From Haliea sp963974125 (GTDB lineage Bacteria > Pseudomonadota > Gammaproteobacteria > Pseudomonadales > Halieaceae): a stretch of DNA of 64,000 bases. The position numbers were made by a program, and so were the translations under genes. Shown one piece after another: positions 15,378 to 24,351 of the stretch (position 1 is its first letter; every line of letters starts with the position of its first letter). Location: contig CAXBCH010000004.1 in the NCBI GenBank assembly GCA_963974125.1, forward strand, positions 62,001 through 126,000. Direction: 5' to 3'. The notes under the pieces were generated by a model. It had not been told where the DNA came from. It did no database searches and was given only the letters and a program-made list of their open reading frames with translations.

Positions 15378-17864
15378 TTGGGGGAGAGGTATCATATCGC
15401 CATTGTCGGCGCGGGGCCTGCGGGTCTCAGCGCGGCGGGCAGGGCGGCCGAGTACGATCGTGAAGCCGGCGCCGCCAGGCCCGGCTATGTCTTGCTGGAA
15501 GGCTTTTCGATTTTCGCCAAGACCATCCAGAAGTACCAGAAGGGCAAGCACGTCATGGACGAGCCGGGGTTTCTCGCCCTGCGCAGCCCGGTACCCTTCG
15601 TCGCCGGCAAGCGGGAAGAGATTCTGGGCGCCTGGCAGGACAGCATCGACAGTGGCCTGAATATCCGCTACGACAGCGAAGTCACCGGCATCAGCGGCAG
15701 CCGCGGCCAGTTCGTGCTCAAGCTGCAGTCCGGGGATGAAATCGAAGCCGAGCATGTGGTGCTGTCCATCGGCACCCAGGGCAACCCCCGCAGCCTGGGG
15801 GTGAAGGGTGACGGCGAGTCGGATTTCGTCCGCTACACCCTGGACGATCCCGAGGACTTCAAGAAAGAGACCATCGTCGTCGTTGGCGCCGGTGACGCCG
15901 CGATCGAAAATGCCATCGCCCTGTCCGACTACAACACCGTCCATATCATCAATCGGCGCAACGAGTTCAGCCGTGCCAAGGACGGCAACCTGAATGCGGT
16001 GCTGGCGGCCATCAACGACAAGAGCAGGCCCTTTCATTGCCACTATGAAGCCGGTGTCGCCGGCCTGGAACTGCCCAGCGGCCCGGGTGAGATGGGCGCC
16101 ATTATCCTCAATACGCCCGCCGGGGAAGAGCGTCTGGCCTGCCACAGGATTATCGCCCGTCTCGGCACCATCCCCCCGCGCAGCTTCGTCGAATCCTGCG
16201 GCATCGAGATCAGCAGCCCCAACGCTGACGCGGTGCCGGATGTGGACCGCCACTACCAGAGCAACGTGCCCGGCCTCTACGTCATCGGCGCCCTGGGCGG
16301 GTACCCGCTGATCAAGCAGGCCATGAACCAGGGCTACGACGTCATCGAGTTCATTCACGGCAAGAATACCAAGCCCGCGGACTATCCGCTGTTGCAGGAC
16401 CAGTTTTCGGGCCTGCCCTACGTCATGGATGCCGAGGATGTGCTGGAGCTGTACCAGCAGCGCATCCCCATGTTCCGGCGCATGAATCCGCTGGCCTTCC
16501 GCGAGTTGATCATCGAGAGCCGGATCCTGGTAAGCCTGCCGCCTGCGGACATGGTCCATGCCGAGCAGAAGGGAGAGCGCTCCACCGTGTTTATTCCGGC
16601 GGGGGAGCCGGTCTATCGCAACGGCGAGTTCAGCACCACCTTCTATACCCTGGTGGAAGGCGAAGTGAAGCTGCAGCTGGAACCCGACGGCCCCTGGCAC
16701 ACGCTCAAGCCGGGGCAGTTCTTTGGCGAGATGAGCCTGATCTCGGGCCGTCCGCGGCAGGGCGATGCAGTGGTCAGTGAAGACGCGATCCTGATCGAGA
16801 CGCCGCGCCGGATCATGGTGAAGTTGATGAACTCCAACGAGGAGGTGCGCCAGGGTATCGATCGCATCTTCATCGTGCGCGCACTGCAGGCCGCTTTCCG
16901 CCCCGACCTGCCGCTGGCGGAGCTGTCCGCCATTGCCGGTGAAGTGGAAACCTGCCGTTTCAACGCCGGCCAGGCCCTGTTCTCCGAGGGCGAGGAAGGC
17001 GATTGCCTGCACCTGATCCGCAGCGGCACCGTGGTGCTCTCCCGGGGCAGCGCGAACATGGTGGTGGCCCAGCACCACTCCGGTGACCTGGTGGGACAGA
17101 TGGCGCTGATGGGTGCCCCCCTGCGCCGGGATACCGCGGTCGCCGCGGTGCGTACCGAAACCATCAAGGTCAGGCGTCCGCAGTTCCTGACCCTGGTCAA
17201 CAGCCAGCCGGACCATGTCGCCACCCTGCAGGGGCGCTTGAGTTCGTTGCTGGAGAAGACCAACGCCATGGCCTCCCAGCCCGAGGCCGCCCGCTCCATC
17301 GGTTTCCTCATGGAGCAGGGTCTGGGGGAGGCGACCAACGCCCTGGTCATCGACGAGTCCCTCTGTGTGGGTTGCGACAACTGCGAGCGCGCCTGCGCGG
17401 AAACCCACAACGGCCTGTCGCGGCTGAACCGCGCCGCCGGGCCCTCATTCGCCAACCTGCATGTGCCGATATCCTGTCGTCATTGCGAGCTGCCGCACTG
17501 CATGAAGGACTGTCCGCCGGATGCGATCCGCCGTTCCGCCAACGGTGAGGTCTTCATCACTGACAGCTGCATCGGCTGCGGCAACTGCGAAACCAACTGT
17601 CCCTACGACGCGATCAAGCTGAGCTATGCCGCGCCGCCCAAGCCCGGGCTGCTGTCCTGGCTTCTGTTCGGCCGCGGCGCGGGTCCCGGCCAGCCGGAAA
17701 CCTTCACCCCTGCCGCCGCCGACAAGGAGCGCGGCAAGAAAGCGGTGAAATGCGATGCCTGCATGGGCCAGGACGGGGGCCCGGCCTGCGTGCGGGCCTG
17801 CCCCACCGGCGCCGCCATGCGCCTGTCCCCGGAGCAGTTCGTCGCCCTGGTAGAGGCGCGTTGA
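15378..17864 (+). CDS. Flavoprotein-cNMP-binding-ferredoxin fusion, putative electron entry module
   Basis: This multidomain protein of about 828 residues opens with a thioredoxin-reductase-like/YpdA-like two-dinucleotide flavoprotein (residues about 1-330: IAIVGAGPAGLSAAGRA for FAD, IVVVGAGDAAIENA for NAD(P)H, GLYVIGALGGYPL near the end) without a redox CxxC. Two tandem cyclic-nucleotide-binding-like domains follow at about 390-500 and 510-625: GQFFGEMSLISGRPRQGD in the first and a divergent GDLVGQMALMGAPLRRD, lacking the usual Glu, in the second. The C-terminus has four Cys clusters (CVGCDNCERAC, CRHCELPHCMKDC, CIGCGNCETNC, CDACMGQDGGPACVRAC), the DmsB/NrfC pattern for four [4Fe-4S] centres. 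I chose TTG 15378 because AAGGA lies at 15365-15369; an in-frame GTG at 15336 is the alternative. It is first in a nine-gene operon, and the next gene starts 2 bp after its stop. Confidence 0.85.
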   Translation: MGERYHIAIVGAGPAGLSAAGRAAEYDREAGAARPGYVLLEGFSIFAKTIQKYQKGKHVMDEPGFLALRSPVPFVAGKREEILGAWQDSIDSGLNIRYDSEVTGISGSRGQFVLKLQSGDEIEAEHVVLSIGTQGNPRSLGVKGDGESDFVRYTLDDPEDFKKETIVVVGAGDAAIENAIALSDYNTVHIINRRNEFSRAKDGNLNAVLAAINDKSRPFHCHYEAGVAGLELPSGPGEMGAIILNTPAGEERLACHRIIARLGTIPPRSFVESCGIEISSPNADAVPDVDRHYQSNVPGLYVIGALGGYPLIKQAMNQGYDVIEFIHGKNTKPADYPLLQDQFSGLPYVMDAEDVLELYQQRIPMFRRMNPLAFRELIIESRILVSLPPADMVHAEQKGERSTVFIPAGEPVYRNGEFSTTFYTLVEGEVKLQLEPDGPWHTLKPGQFFGEMSLISGRPRQGDAVVSEDAILIETPRRIMVKLMNSNEEVRQGIDRIFIVRALQAAFRPDLPLAELSAIAGEVETCRFNAGQALFSEGEEGDCLHLIRSGTVVLSRGSANMVVAQHHSGDLVGQMALMGAPLRRDTAVAAVRTETIKVRRPQFLTLVNSQPDHVATLQGRLSSLLEKTNAMASQPEAARSIGFLMEQGLGEATNALVIDESLCVGCDNCERACAETHNGLSRLNRAAGPSFANLHVPISCRHCELPHCMKDCPPDAIRRSANGEVFITDSCIGCGNCETNCPYDAIKLSYAAPPKPGLLSWLLFGRGAGPGQPETFTPAAADKERGKKAVKCDACMGQDGGPACVRACPTGAAMRLSPEQFVALVEAR

Positions 17865-17866
17865 GG

Positions 17867-18760
17867 ATGCGTGAGAGTCTGCTTGGCTGGCAACAATACC
17901 GCTACCTGAAATGGGGGCTGGGGCTGCTACTGTTGAGTGTCGCCCTGTACCTGACCCAGGGCGGCAGCAACGCCGCGCAACCGCCCAACGGCGGCACCTG
18001 GCAGGGCTATGTGCTGGGGACCGTGGGTGCCCTGCTGATCGTCTGGCTGAGCCTGCTCGGCGTGCGCAAGCGCAGCTACAAGTCCACCGCCGGGACGGTG
18101 CAGGGCTGGGCATCCGCGCATGTGTATCTGGGCACGGTGCTGCTGGTGGTCGCGACGCTGCACTGCGCGCTGCAGTTCGGCTTGAATGTCCACACCCTGG
18201 CCTATGTGTTGATGTGCCTGGTGGTCATCTCGGGTTTCTACGGCCTCTACGCCTATCTGCACCTGCCCGGGCGGCTCGCTGTTATCCAGTCCGGCAGCGG
18301 CCAGGACGGGCGTCTGGACGAGTTGGCGAAAATCGACGCCCGCATTCGCGACACTTCCCAGCGCTGTGATGCCAATCTGCAGTCGCTGATGATCAGCGCC
18401 CTGGAATTGACCCGCGTCGGCGGCTCGGCTTGGCAGCAGTTGCTGGCCCGGGACCGGTCCCGGGTCACGGTGCCGGGCAGCGACACCCAGAAGGCCGAGG
18501 CCGTGGCCAACGCGGAGCAGGAGGTGGTGATCAGGCATCTGGCCGGACGCATCCCCGATGCCCGCAAGCAGTCCGAGGCGGAGGTGCTCAATGAGTTGCT
18601 GGGCCTGTTTGGCCGCCGCCAGGTGCTGTTGCACCAGCTGCGGCGCGAGGTCCAGCTGCGAGGCCTGATGAAGATCTGGCTGTATTTTCATATTCCTTTG
18701 ACGGTGGGGCTGCTGGTGGCACTGGTAGTTCACATCCTCACAGTCTTCATCTACTGGTAG
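17867..18760 (+). CDS. Five-helix membrane protein with NOX/ferric-reductase-like bis-His pairs, putative di-haem b
   Basis: The 297-residue protein has hydrophobic helices at about residues 14-31, 47-66, 84-105, 108-130 and 270-296. Helix 3 has H85 and H99, and helix 5 has H275 and H289; each pair is spaced His-x13-His, the arrangement that holds two stacked b haems in ferric reductases and NADPH oxidases. A soluble loop of about 135 residues (130-265, rich in Arg, Glu and Gln) lies between helices 4 and 5. The inferred role is passing electrons from the cytosolic flavo/FeS protein upstream to the periplasmic decahaem protein downstream. It begins 2 bp after the previous stop and ends 4 bp before the next start. 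It does not clearly match a named family I know. Confidence 0.75.
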   Translation: MRESLLGWQQYRYLKWGLGLLLLSVALYLTQGGSNAAQPPNGGTWQGYVLGTVGALLIVWLSLLGVRKRSYKSTAGTVQGWASAHVYLGTVLLVVATLHCALQFGLNVHTLAYVLMCLVVISGFYGLYAYLHLPGRLAVIQSGSGQDGRLDELAKIDARIRDTSQRCDANLQSLMISALELTRVGGSAWQQLLARDRSRVTVPGSDTQKAEAVANAEQEVVIRHLAGRIPDARKQSEAEVLNELLGLFGRRQVLLHQLRREVQLRGLMKIWLYFHIPLTVGLLVALVVHILTVFIYW

Positions 18761-18764
18761 CCCG

Positions 18765-20477
18765 ATGTATTTCCTGGTTCGCAAACTGACCGGTCGCGCA
18801 AGCGGCGAAGCGCTGGAGACGGAATACCAGGGCGACAAGCTCACCCTGGGTGGCGAGCCCGGTGCCATGCTGCCCCTGCCGGGGGTCGGCGGCGATGTCA
18901 CCATAGAGGCCAGCGGTGGCGGTGCCGGGCGTATCACGGCACGGCGTCCGGTGATCACGGTCGATGGCGTGGCCACCAGCAAGGCGCCGCTGGCGGTGGG
19001 CGACACATTCGAGTTGCCGGGCTACGCGCTGGAGGTCATTACCCCGCCCCAGGGATTTGATTTTGCCCTGCAGCTGCAAACCCGGGGCAAACCCGCCAGC
19101 ACTTTCGCCGGTGATGTCAGTCTGGAACGCCACACCTGGAGCATCCGCAGGACCAGTTGGCTGCTGGCGCTGGCCGTTCTCCTGCTGGGGCTGGTCATAC
19201 CCGCGGCGGGGCTGTGGCGCAGCGATGTCGCCGCTACCCTGCGCAGCACGCCGCTGCCGAGCGACAATCTCTGGTCCAGCGGTCCGCTGGTGTCGGCCCA
19301 CCAGGCTTCGGGGGTGGCGCAGGAGTGCCAGGCCTGCCACCAGCAGCCCTTCGTCATGGTGCAGGACGGGGCCTGCATCGACTGCCACCGCGGCATGACC
19401 GAGCACGTCGATATCGCGGTCCACGACGCCCACGCCTTTACCGGTGTTCGCTGTGCCTCCTGCCATCGCGAGCACAATGAGCCGGCCATGATCTCGCGCC
19501 GCGACAAGGGCCTGTGCGTGGACTGCCACGCCGGCCCCGGTGCCTGGGAAGTGGCGGGCAAGGCGCCCATGGAGGCGGTGACGGCCTTTACCGAAGCGGG
19601 TCACCCCAGCTTCCGCCTGGCCCTGCTGGAACCGCAGGGTATCGGTGCGGCCCACGGCTGGGAGGTGCGCCGGGTGCGTCCGGGCGCCGGGCCACTGCAG
19701 GAAGCCTCCAATCTCAAGTTTACCCACGAAGTGCACCTGGATCCCGACAAGGTGCAGCACGAGGGCACCGGCGCTGCCCTGCAGTGCGCCAGTTGCCACA
19801 CCCTGAAGGATGACGGCGAGCACTTCGAACCGATCACCATGGACGCCCATTGCCGCAGTTGCCACGGCCTCAGCTTCGACATTTTCGAGCCCGAGCTGGA
19901 GCTGCCCCACGGCGATTTGCGGGCGGCGATCGTCGCCATGGAAGCCCACTTCATCCGCGAATTCACCGACCCGGAGCTGCGCCGCCAGCGCGCCGCGGAG
20001 AAGCCGCGGCGGGTGCCCGGCAAGCGTGACTCCGCCGCCAGCTGCGAAGGTAGCGGCCTCGACTGTGGTCGCGCCGAGGCGCTCAAGGAAGCGGAATACC
20101 AGTTTGCCAATACCGGCTGCATCACCTGTCACGAGGTTTTGGAGACCGGGCTGGCCGACATCAATGACCGCTGGTTTGTGCAGCCCATTCGCCTCACCGG
20201 CGACTGGTATCCCCACGCCCGGTTTGATCACCACAGCCACCAGAGCCAGGCCGCGGACGACCCGGACCAGGTCTGCGAGACCTGTCACGAAGCCTCAACG
20301 TCGAATGCGGCGGAGGATATTCTTATGCCCAACCAGGACAATTGCCTTGCCTGTCACGCCGACGACAAGGGCGCGGCAACTCTGGATTGCGTCAGCTGTC
20401 ACGCCTTCCATCCGGACGGGGGCAGCCTGTCCCGACTGGCGCGTGATAGCGCGCTACTGCAGGGGGGAGCGCCATGA
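18765..20477 (+). CDS. Membrane-anchored decahaem c-type cytochrome with FHA-like cytosolic head
   Basis: The 570-residue protein carries ten CxxCH haem-attachment motifs at about residues 188, 204, 230, 251, 341, 363, 452, 504, 527 and 542. One transmembrane helix lies at about residues 131-150 (LLALAVLLLGLVIPAAGLW), so the haem part is periplasmic and the first about 120 residues are cytosolic. That head (LTLGGEPGAM, then VDGVATSKAPLAVGDTFELP) has the strand pattern of an FHA or FHA-like domain, though the canonical phosphothreonine-binding residues are not obvious. Inferred role: periplasmic electron relay. The stop overlaps the next gene by 4 bp. Confidence 0.85.
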   Translation: MYFLVRKLTGRASGEALETEYQGDKLTLGGEPGAMLPLPGVGGDVTIEASGGGAGRITARRPVITVDGVATSKAPLAVGDTFELPGYALEVITPPQGFDFALQLQTRGKPASTFAGDVSLERHTWSIRRTSWLLALAVLLLGLVIPAAGLWRSDVAATLRSTPLPSDNLWSSGPLVSAHQASGVAQECQACHQQPFVMVQDGACIDCHRGMTEHVDIAVHDAHAFTGVRCASCHREHNEPAMISRRDKGLCVDCHAGPGAWEVAGKAPMEAVTAFTEAGHPSFRLALLEPQGIGAAHGWEVRRVRPGAGPLQEASNLKFTHEVHLDPDKVQHEGTGAALQCASCHTLKDDGEHFEPITMDAHCRSCHGLSFDIFEPELELPHGDLRAAIVAMEAHFIREFTDPELRRQRAAEKPRRVPGKRDSAASCEGSGLDCGRAEALKEAEYQFANTGCITCHEVLETGLADINDRWFVQPIRLTGDWYPHARFDHHSHQSQAADDPDQVCETCHEASTSNAAEDILMPNQDNCLACHADDKGAATLDCVSCHAFHPDGGSLSRLARDSALLQGGAP

Positions 20478-22447
20478 TGCGACAGCTGATCTGTGTTTTT
20501 TCTGTCATCCTGATCGCCGCCTGCGGCGGAGGCGGTGGTGGCAGCAGCGCGGGTAGTTCACCGGATCGCGCCCCCGACAACGCGCCCTGCGAAGGCCAGT
20601 GCGCCAGCGCCAGCAGCTTTCTTGCCGAGGATGACGTGCGCCGGATACTGGCCCAGGGTGTACACCAGGCGGAGGCCCTCGGGGCCGCCGCCACCATCGC
20701 GGTGGTCGATCGGGTCGGCAACGTGCTGGCGGTATACCGGATGGCAGGCGTGGATGCCGGCAATGATGTGGAGCTGGCAACCGACTTTCCGGTACAGGTC
20801 ACCGCGGGTCTGGAGGGGGTGATTTTGCCGGTGGCGGTGGGCGGTGATGCGCTGGCGGCGATCGCCAAGGCGATCACCGGCGCCTATCTGTCCAGCGAGG
20901 GCAACGCCTTTAGCACCCGCACGGCGAACCAGATCGTGCAGGAGCACTTCAATCCCGGCGAGCGCAACCAGCCGGGGGGGCCCCTGTTTGGCGTCCAGTT
21001 CAGCCAGCTGGCCTGCTCCGATTTCACCCGCGGCGGCGCGGCTCTCGGTGTCGGCCCGCGACGTTCGCCCCTGGGTCTGGCGGCGGACCCCGGTGGCTTT
21101 CCCCTGTACAAGGACGGCACACCCGTGGGCGGGGTCGGCGTGATCGCCGATGGCCGCTACAGCATCGACAAGAACCTGCTGGACAGCGACGTCGACCTGG
21201 ACGAGCAAATTGCGCTGGCCGCCACCTTCGGCTTCATCGCACCGCCGGACCGGCGCGCCGAGCGTATTACGGTGGAGGGCAAGGTATTCCGCTTCAGTGA
21301 TGTGGCCCTGGAAGAGCTGCCGGTGGACCCGGCCCAGGCCCCCGGTTTCGCCGGCCTCGCGGGTGCGGGGGAGCTGCTGGCGGTGCGGGGCTACAGCGAT
21401 GGCCAGATCCGACGCGGCACGGCTTTTGGCCAGCCCGAGTCCGGTGTGCGCCCGGCCAGCGATTTTCCCGACCTGGATGCCTTCGTCTTTGTCGACGGCG
21501 ACAACAACAACCGCTACCCGCCGCGGCCCGGCACCGATGCCGCGGAACTCGGCGAGCAGGCATTTACCGCGGAGGAAGTGCGGCAGCTCCTCAGCAGCGC
21601 GATTGGCATAGCCAACCGTGCCCGCGCCCAGATCCGCCGGCCGGTGGGAACCCCGGCACGGGTCACCGTGTCGGTGGTCGACAGCCGCGGCGCCATCCTC
21701 GGCATGCTGCGGACCCGCGACGGGCCGGTGTTCGGCGCCGATGTGTCCCTGCAGAAGGCCCGCACCGCGGTGCTGTTCTCCTCCCGGGATGCGGCGGACT
21801 TCCTGCGCGGCATCGCCAGCCCGGCCCAGTACCTGAATCCGGACCTCAGCCCCGCGGCGACGGTGAACATCGGCGACTATGTGGATGCCGCCCAGCTGTT
21901 TATCGGCCCCCAGGCACTCACCGACGGCACCGCCTTTGCCGACCGTTCCGGCGGCAACCTGTCGCGGCCATTCTACCCGGACGGCATCATCGGCAATCCC
22001 CACGGTCCCTTCAGCAAGCCCTACGACAGCGAGTGGAGCGTATTCTCCACCGGGCTGCAGCTGGACCTGGCCTTCAACAACATCATTGCCCACATTGCCT
22101 TTGTCGCGGGCCTGAGCGACACCGATGTCGGCGCCAATTGCGCCGAGTCGGCCCAGCCGCGGGTAGCCAACGGCATCCAGATTTTCCCCGGCAGCGTGCC
22201 GGTATACCGCGGGTCCACGCTCATCGGCGGCATCGGCGTGTCGGGGGACGGTATCGAGCAGGACGACATGATCTCCTTCCTCGGCGTGCACGAGGCGGGG
22301 GAGGCTCTGGGTGGCAGCATCAACAACGCGCCTCCGGACATTCGCGCCGACCAGCTCGCCCCTGGCGGAGTGCGCCTGCGCTATATCCAGTGCCCGCAAA
22401 CGCCGTTCATCAACAGCGACGCACAGCACGTGTGTGCAGGGAAGTGA
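20474..22447 (+). CDS. Lipoprotein with two GlcG/HbpS-like domains
   Basis: The N-terminus MMRQLICVFSVILIAAC is a lipoprotein signal with the lipidated Cys at residue 17, followed by a Gly/Ser stretch; absence of Asp at +2 suggests outer-membrane sorting. Two segments (about residues 48-190 and 365-460) have the GlcG/HbpS pattern: IAVVDRVGNVLAVYRMAG in the first, VSVVDSRGAILGMLRTRDGP in the second, each followed by a helix with Ala-rich turns. HbpS/GlcG domains bind haem or small organic acids in characterised members. The long inserts between and after the domains are unassigned. Encoded between the decahaem cytochrome and the outer-membrane barrel, it may be a haem-handling or periplasmic accessory subunit. 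Confidence 0.75.
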   Translation: MMRQLICVFSVILIAACGGGGGGSSAGSSPDRAPDNAPCEGQCASASSFLAEDDVRRILAQGVHQAEALGAAATIAVVDRVGNVLAVYRMAGVDAGNDVELATDFPVQVTAGLEGVILPVAVGGDALAAIAKAITGAYLSSEGNAFSTRTANQIVQEHFNPGERNQPGGPLFGVQFSQLACSDFTRGGAALGVGPRRSPLGLAADPGGFPLYKDGTPVGGVGVIADGRYSIDKNLLDSDVDLDEQIALAATFGFIAPPDRRAERITVEGKVFRFSDVALEELPVDPAQAPGFAGLAGAGELLAVRGYSDGQIRRGTAFGQPESGVRPASDFPDLDAFVFVDGDNNNRYPPRPGTDAAELGEQAFTAEEVRQLLSSAIGIANRARAQIRRPVGTPARVTVSVVDSRGAILGMLRTRDGPVFGADVSLQKARTAVLFSSRDAADFLRGIASPAQYLNPDLSPAATVNIGDYVDAAQLFIGPQALTDGTAFADRSGGNLSRPFYPDGIIGNPHGPFSKPYDSEWSVFSTGLQLDLAFNNIIAHIAFVAGLSDTDVGANCAESAQPRVANGIQIFPGSVPVYRGSTLIGGIGVSGDGIEQDDMISFLGVHEAGEALGGSINNAPPDIRADQLAPGGVRLRYIQCPQTPFINSDAQHVCAGK

Positions 22448-22452
22448 GCGCT

Positions 22453-24342
22453 ATGGCCAACCATCCAGCACTGACTGCGCCCGCTCTGGCGGGCTTTTCT
22501 GCCCTGGGCCTGGTCCTGTTGCTGGGTGCCACGGTGTCTCCCGGCGTGGCTTCGGCCCAGGAGCCCGAGCCGGAACTTGTTTATTGCGACGACCTGGACC
22601 CCCGTGACCGCGGCCGCAGCACCCGGCGTCGCGCCGGTGGCTCCAACCGCGACTGTACCTACCGGGAAGTCACCGTGGACGAGGAGACCGGCGAGGTGCT
22701 GCGGGAGGTGCCGGTGGCGGCGGCCCCGCGCACGGTGCTGCCACGACGCTATTCTGCCATTCCGCGCCCGACCGCGGAGCAGTATGTGGAGCTGGTGCCC
22801 ATTCCCGACCGCTGGCGTATCGTCGACAGCCTCGGCTACGAAGACAACTGGTGGGACCCCTACAACCAGAACACGATCAAGGGCGACAAGCCGATCCACG
22901 GTGACTGGTTCTTCAATGTGACCGCGATCTCCGACTCGGTGCTGGAGTTGCGCGAGGTACCGACCCCGGTCGGTGGCCAGAGCACCGGCGGCGCGGGTTC
23001 CCTGGATGTCCTGGGAGCCACCGAACAGCACCTGTTCAACCAGAACCTGGCGGTGGAACTGGTCTACTACCAGGGCGATACCGTGTTCCGCCCGCCGGAC
23101 TGGGAATTCCGCTTCACCCCGGTGTTCAACTACAACTACACCGAGCTCGACGAAATTCTCGGTGTCAATGCAGATCCCCGCGACGGCCGCACCCGCAACG
23201 ACAACCATGTCGGCATCCAGGCCGCATTTATCGACAAGCACCTGCGGGATGTGTCGGACCGTTACGATTTCGACTCGGTGCGGGTCGGCATCCAGCCTTT
23301 CTCCAGCGACTTCCGCGGCTTCCTGTTCCAGGACGCGCCCTTTGGGGTACGCCTGTTCGGCACCCGCGACAACAACCGCTTCCAGTACAACCTGGCCTGG
23401 TTCCGGCGCATGGAAAAGGACACCAACAGCGGTCTCAACGATGTCAGCGAGAGCCTGCGTGACGACGACGTTTTCATTGCCAATGTGTACTGGCAGGACT
23501 TCCCGACACTGGGCTTCTTTTCCCAGGCCAGCCTGATCTACAACCGCAACCGCGAGGACGAGGTGTTCTACGACACCAACGACTTCATCCAGCGCCCGGC
23601 TTCGGTCGGCGAGGAGCGGCTGCGCGAGTACGATGTCTACTATCTCGGCTACAACGGCGATGGCCACTTCGGGCGTCTCAACCTGACGACGTCTCTCTAT
23701 GTGGCGCTGGGAGAGGAGAAGGACGCGGTATTCAGCGGCCGCAAGTCGGACATCGAGGCCTTCTTCTTCGCCGCCGAGCCCTCCATGGACTTCGACTGGA
23801 TCCGCGCCCGGCTGTCATTCCTCTATGCCAGTGGTGACGACGACCCCTTCGATGGCAAGAGTACCGGGTTCGATGCCATCTTCGAGAACCCGCAGTTTGC
23901 CGGCGCCGACACCAGCTACTACATCCGCCAGGGCCTGCCGCTGATCGGGGGTGGCCGGGTGGCGTTGTCCCAGCGCAACGGCGTGCTGAATTCCCTGCGC
24001 TCCTCAAAGGAACACGGCCAGTCCAATTTCACCAACCCCGGCGTGCTCCTGCTCGGTGGCGGCGTCGACCTGGACCTGCTGCCCGAGTTGCGCCTGTCCT
24101 TCAATGCCAACTACCTGGCCTTCGCGGAAACCGAGGTACTGGAGGTGGCGCGGCAGCAGGCCAATGTCGACAGCGAGATCGGCATGGACCTGTCCGCGGC
24201 GGTGATCTGGCGGCCGTTCATGAGCCAGAACGTGGTGGTGCGCCTGTCCTATGCCCAGCTGCTGTCCGGCCAGGGCTACAAGGACCTGTACGGGGACGAA
24301 GACCCCTACTCACTTTTGTGCAACGTAATACTGACATTCTGA
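22453..24342 (+). CDS. Outer-membrane beta-barrel protein of the cytochrome operon
   Basis: The product of 629 residues has a signal peptide (hydrophobic residues about 9-35, Ala-x-Ala before QEPEPEL) and then aromatic-rich alternating segments typical of outer-membrane strands. Examples are WEFRFTPVFNYNYTEL, LAVELVYYQGDTVF and IRARLSFLYASGDDD. It ends in Phe (CNVILTF), the usual recognition signal for barrel assembly. It does not resemble TonB receptors (no plug motifs). Placed between two decahaem cytochromes, it is a candidate for the MtrB/PioB-like role of sheathing haems through the outer membrane. I see no direct MtrB signature such as an N-terminal CxxC. The ATG is 5 bp after the preceding stop. 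Confidence 0.75.
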   Translation: MANHPALTAPALAGFSALGLVLLLGATVSPGVASAQEPEPELVYCDDLDPRDRGRSTRRRAGGSNRDCTYREVTVDEETGEVLREVPVAAAPRTVLPRRYSAIPRPTAEQYVELVPIPDRWRIVDSLGYEDNWWDPYNQNTIKGDKPIHGDWFFNVTAISDSVLELREVPTPVGGQSTGGAGSLDVLGATEQHLFNQNLAVELVYYQGDTVFRPPDWEFRFTPVFNYNYTELDEILGVNADPRDGRTRNDNHVGIQAAFIDKHLRDVSDRYDFDSVRVGIQPFSSDFRGFLFQDAPFGVRLFGTRDNNRFQYNLAWFRRMEKDTNSGLNDVSESLRDDDVFIANVYWQDFPTLGFFSQASLIYNRNREDEVFYDTNDFIQRPASVGEERLREYDVYYLGYNGDGHFGRLNLTTSLYVALGEEKDAVFSGRKSDIEAFFFAAEPSMDFDWIRARLSFLYASGDDDPFDGKSTGFDAIFENPQFAGADTSYYIRQGLPLIGGGRVALSQRNGVLNSLRSSKEHGQSNFTNPGVLLLGGGVDLDLLPELRLSFNANYLAFAETEVLEVARQQANVDSEIGMDLSAAVIWRPFMSQNVVVRLSYAQLLSGQGYKDLYGDEDPYSLLCNVILTF

Positions 24343-24351
24343 GTGGCCGTT

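Noticed and set aside
15363..17408. Open frame of 681 codons on the minus strand opposite the flavoprotein fusion
   Set aside because: The plus-strand protein has unmistakable FAD, NAD and Fe-S motifs throughout; the minus-strand translation has none and is His/Gln/Gly-rich.
20558..22429. Open frame of 623 codons on the minus strand opposite the GlcG-domain lipoprotein
   Set aside because: It is antisense to a gene coupled at both ends within an operon, and the translation has no recognisable domain.
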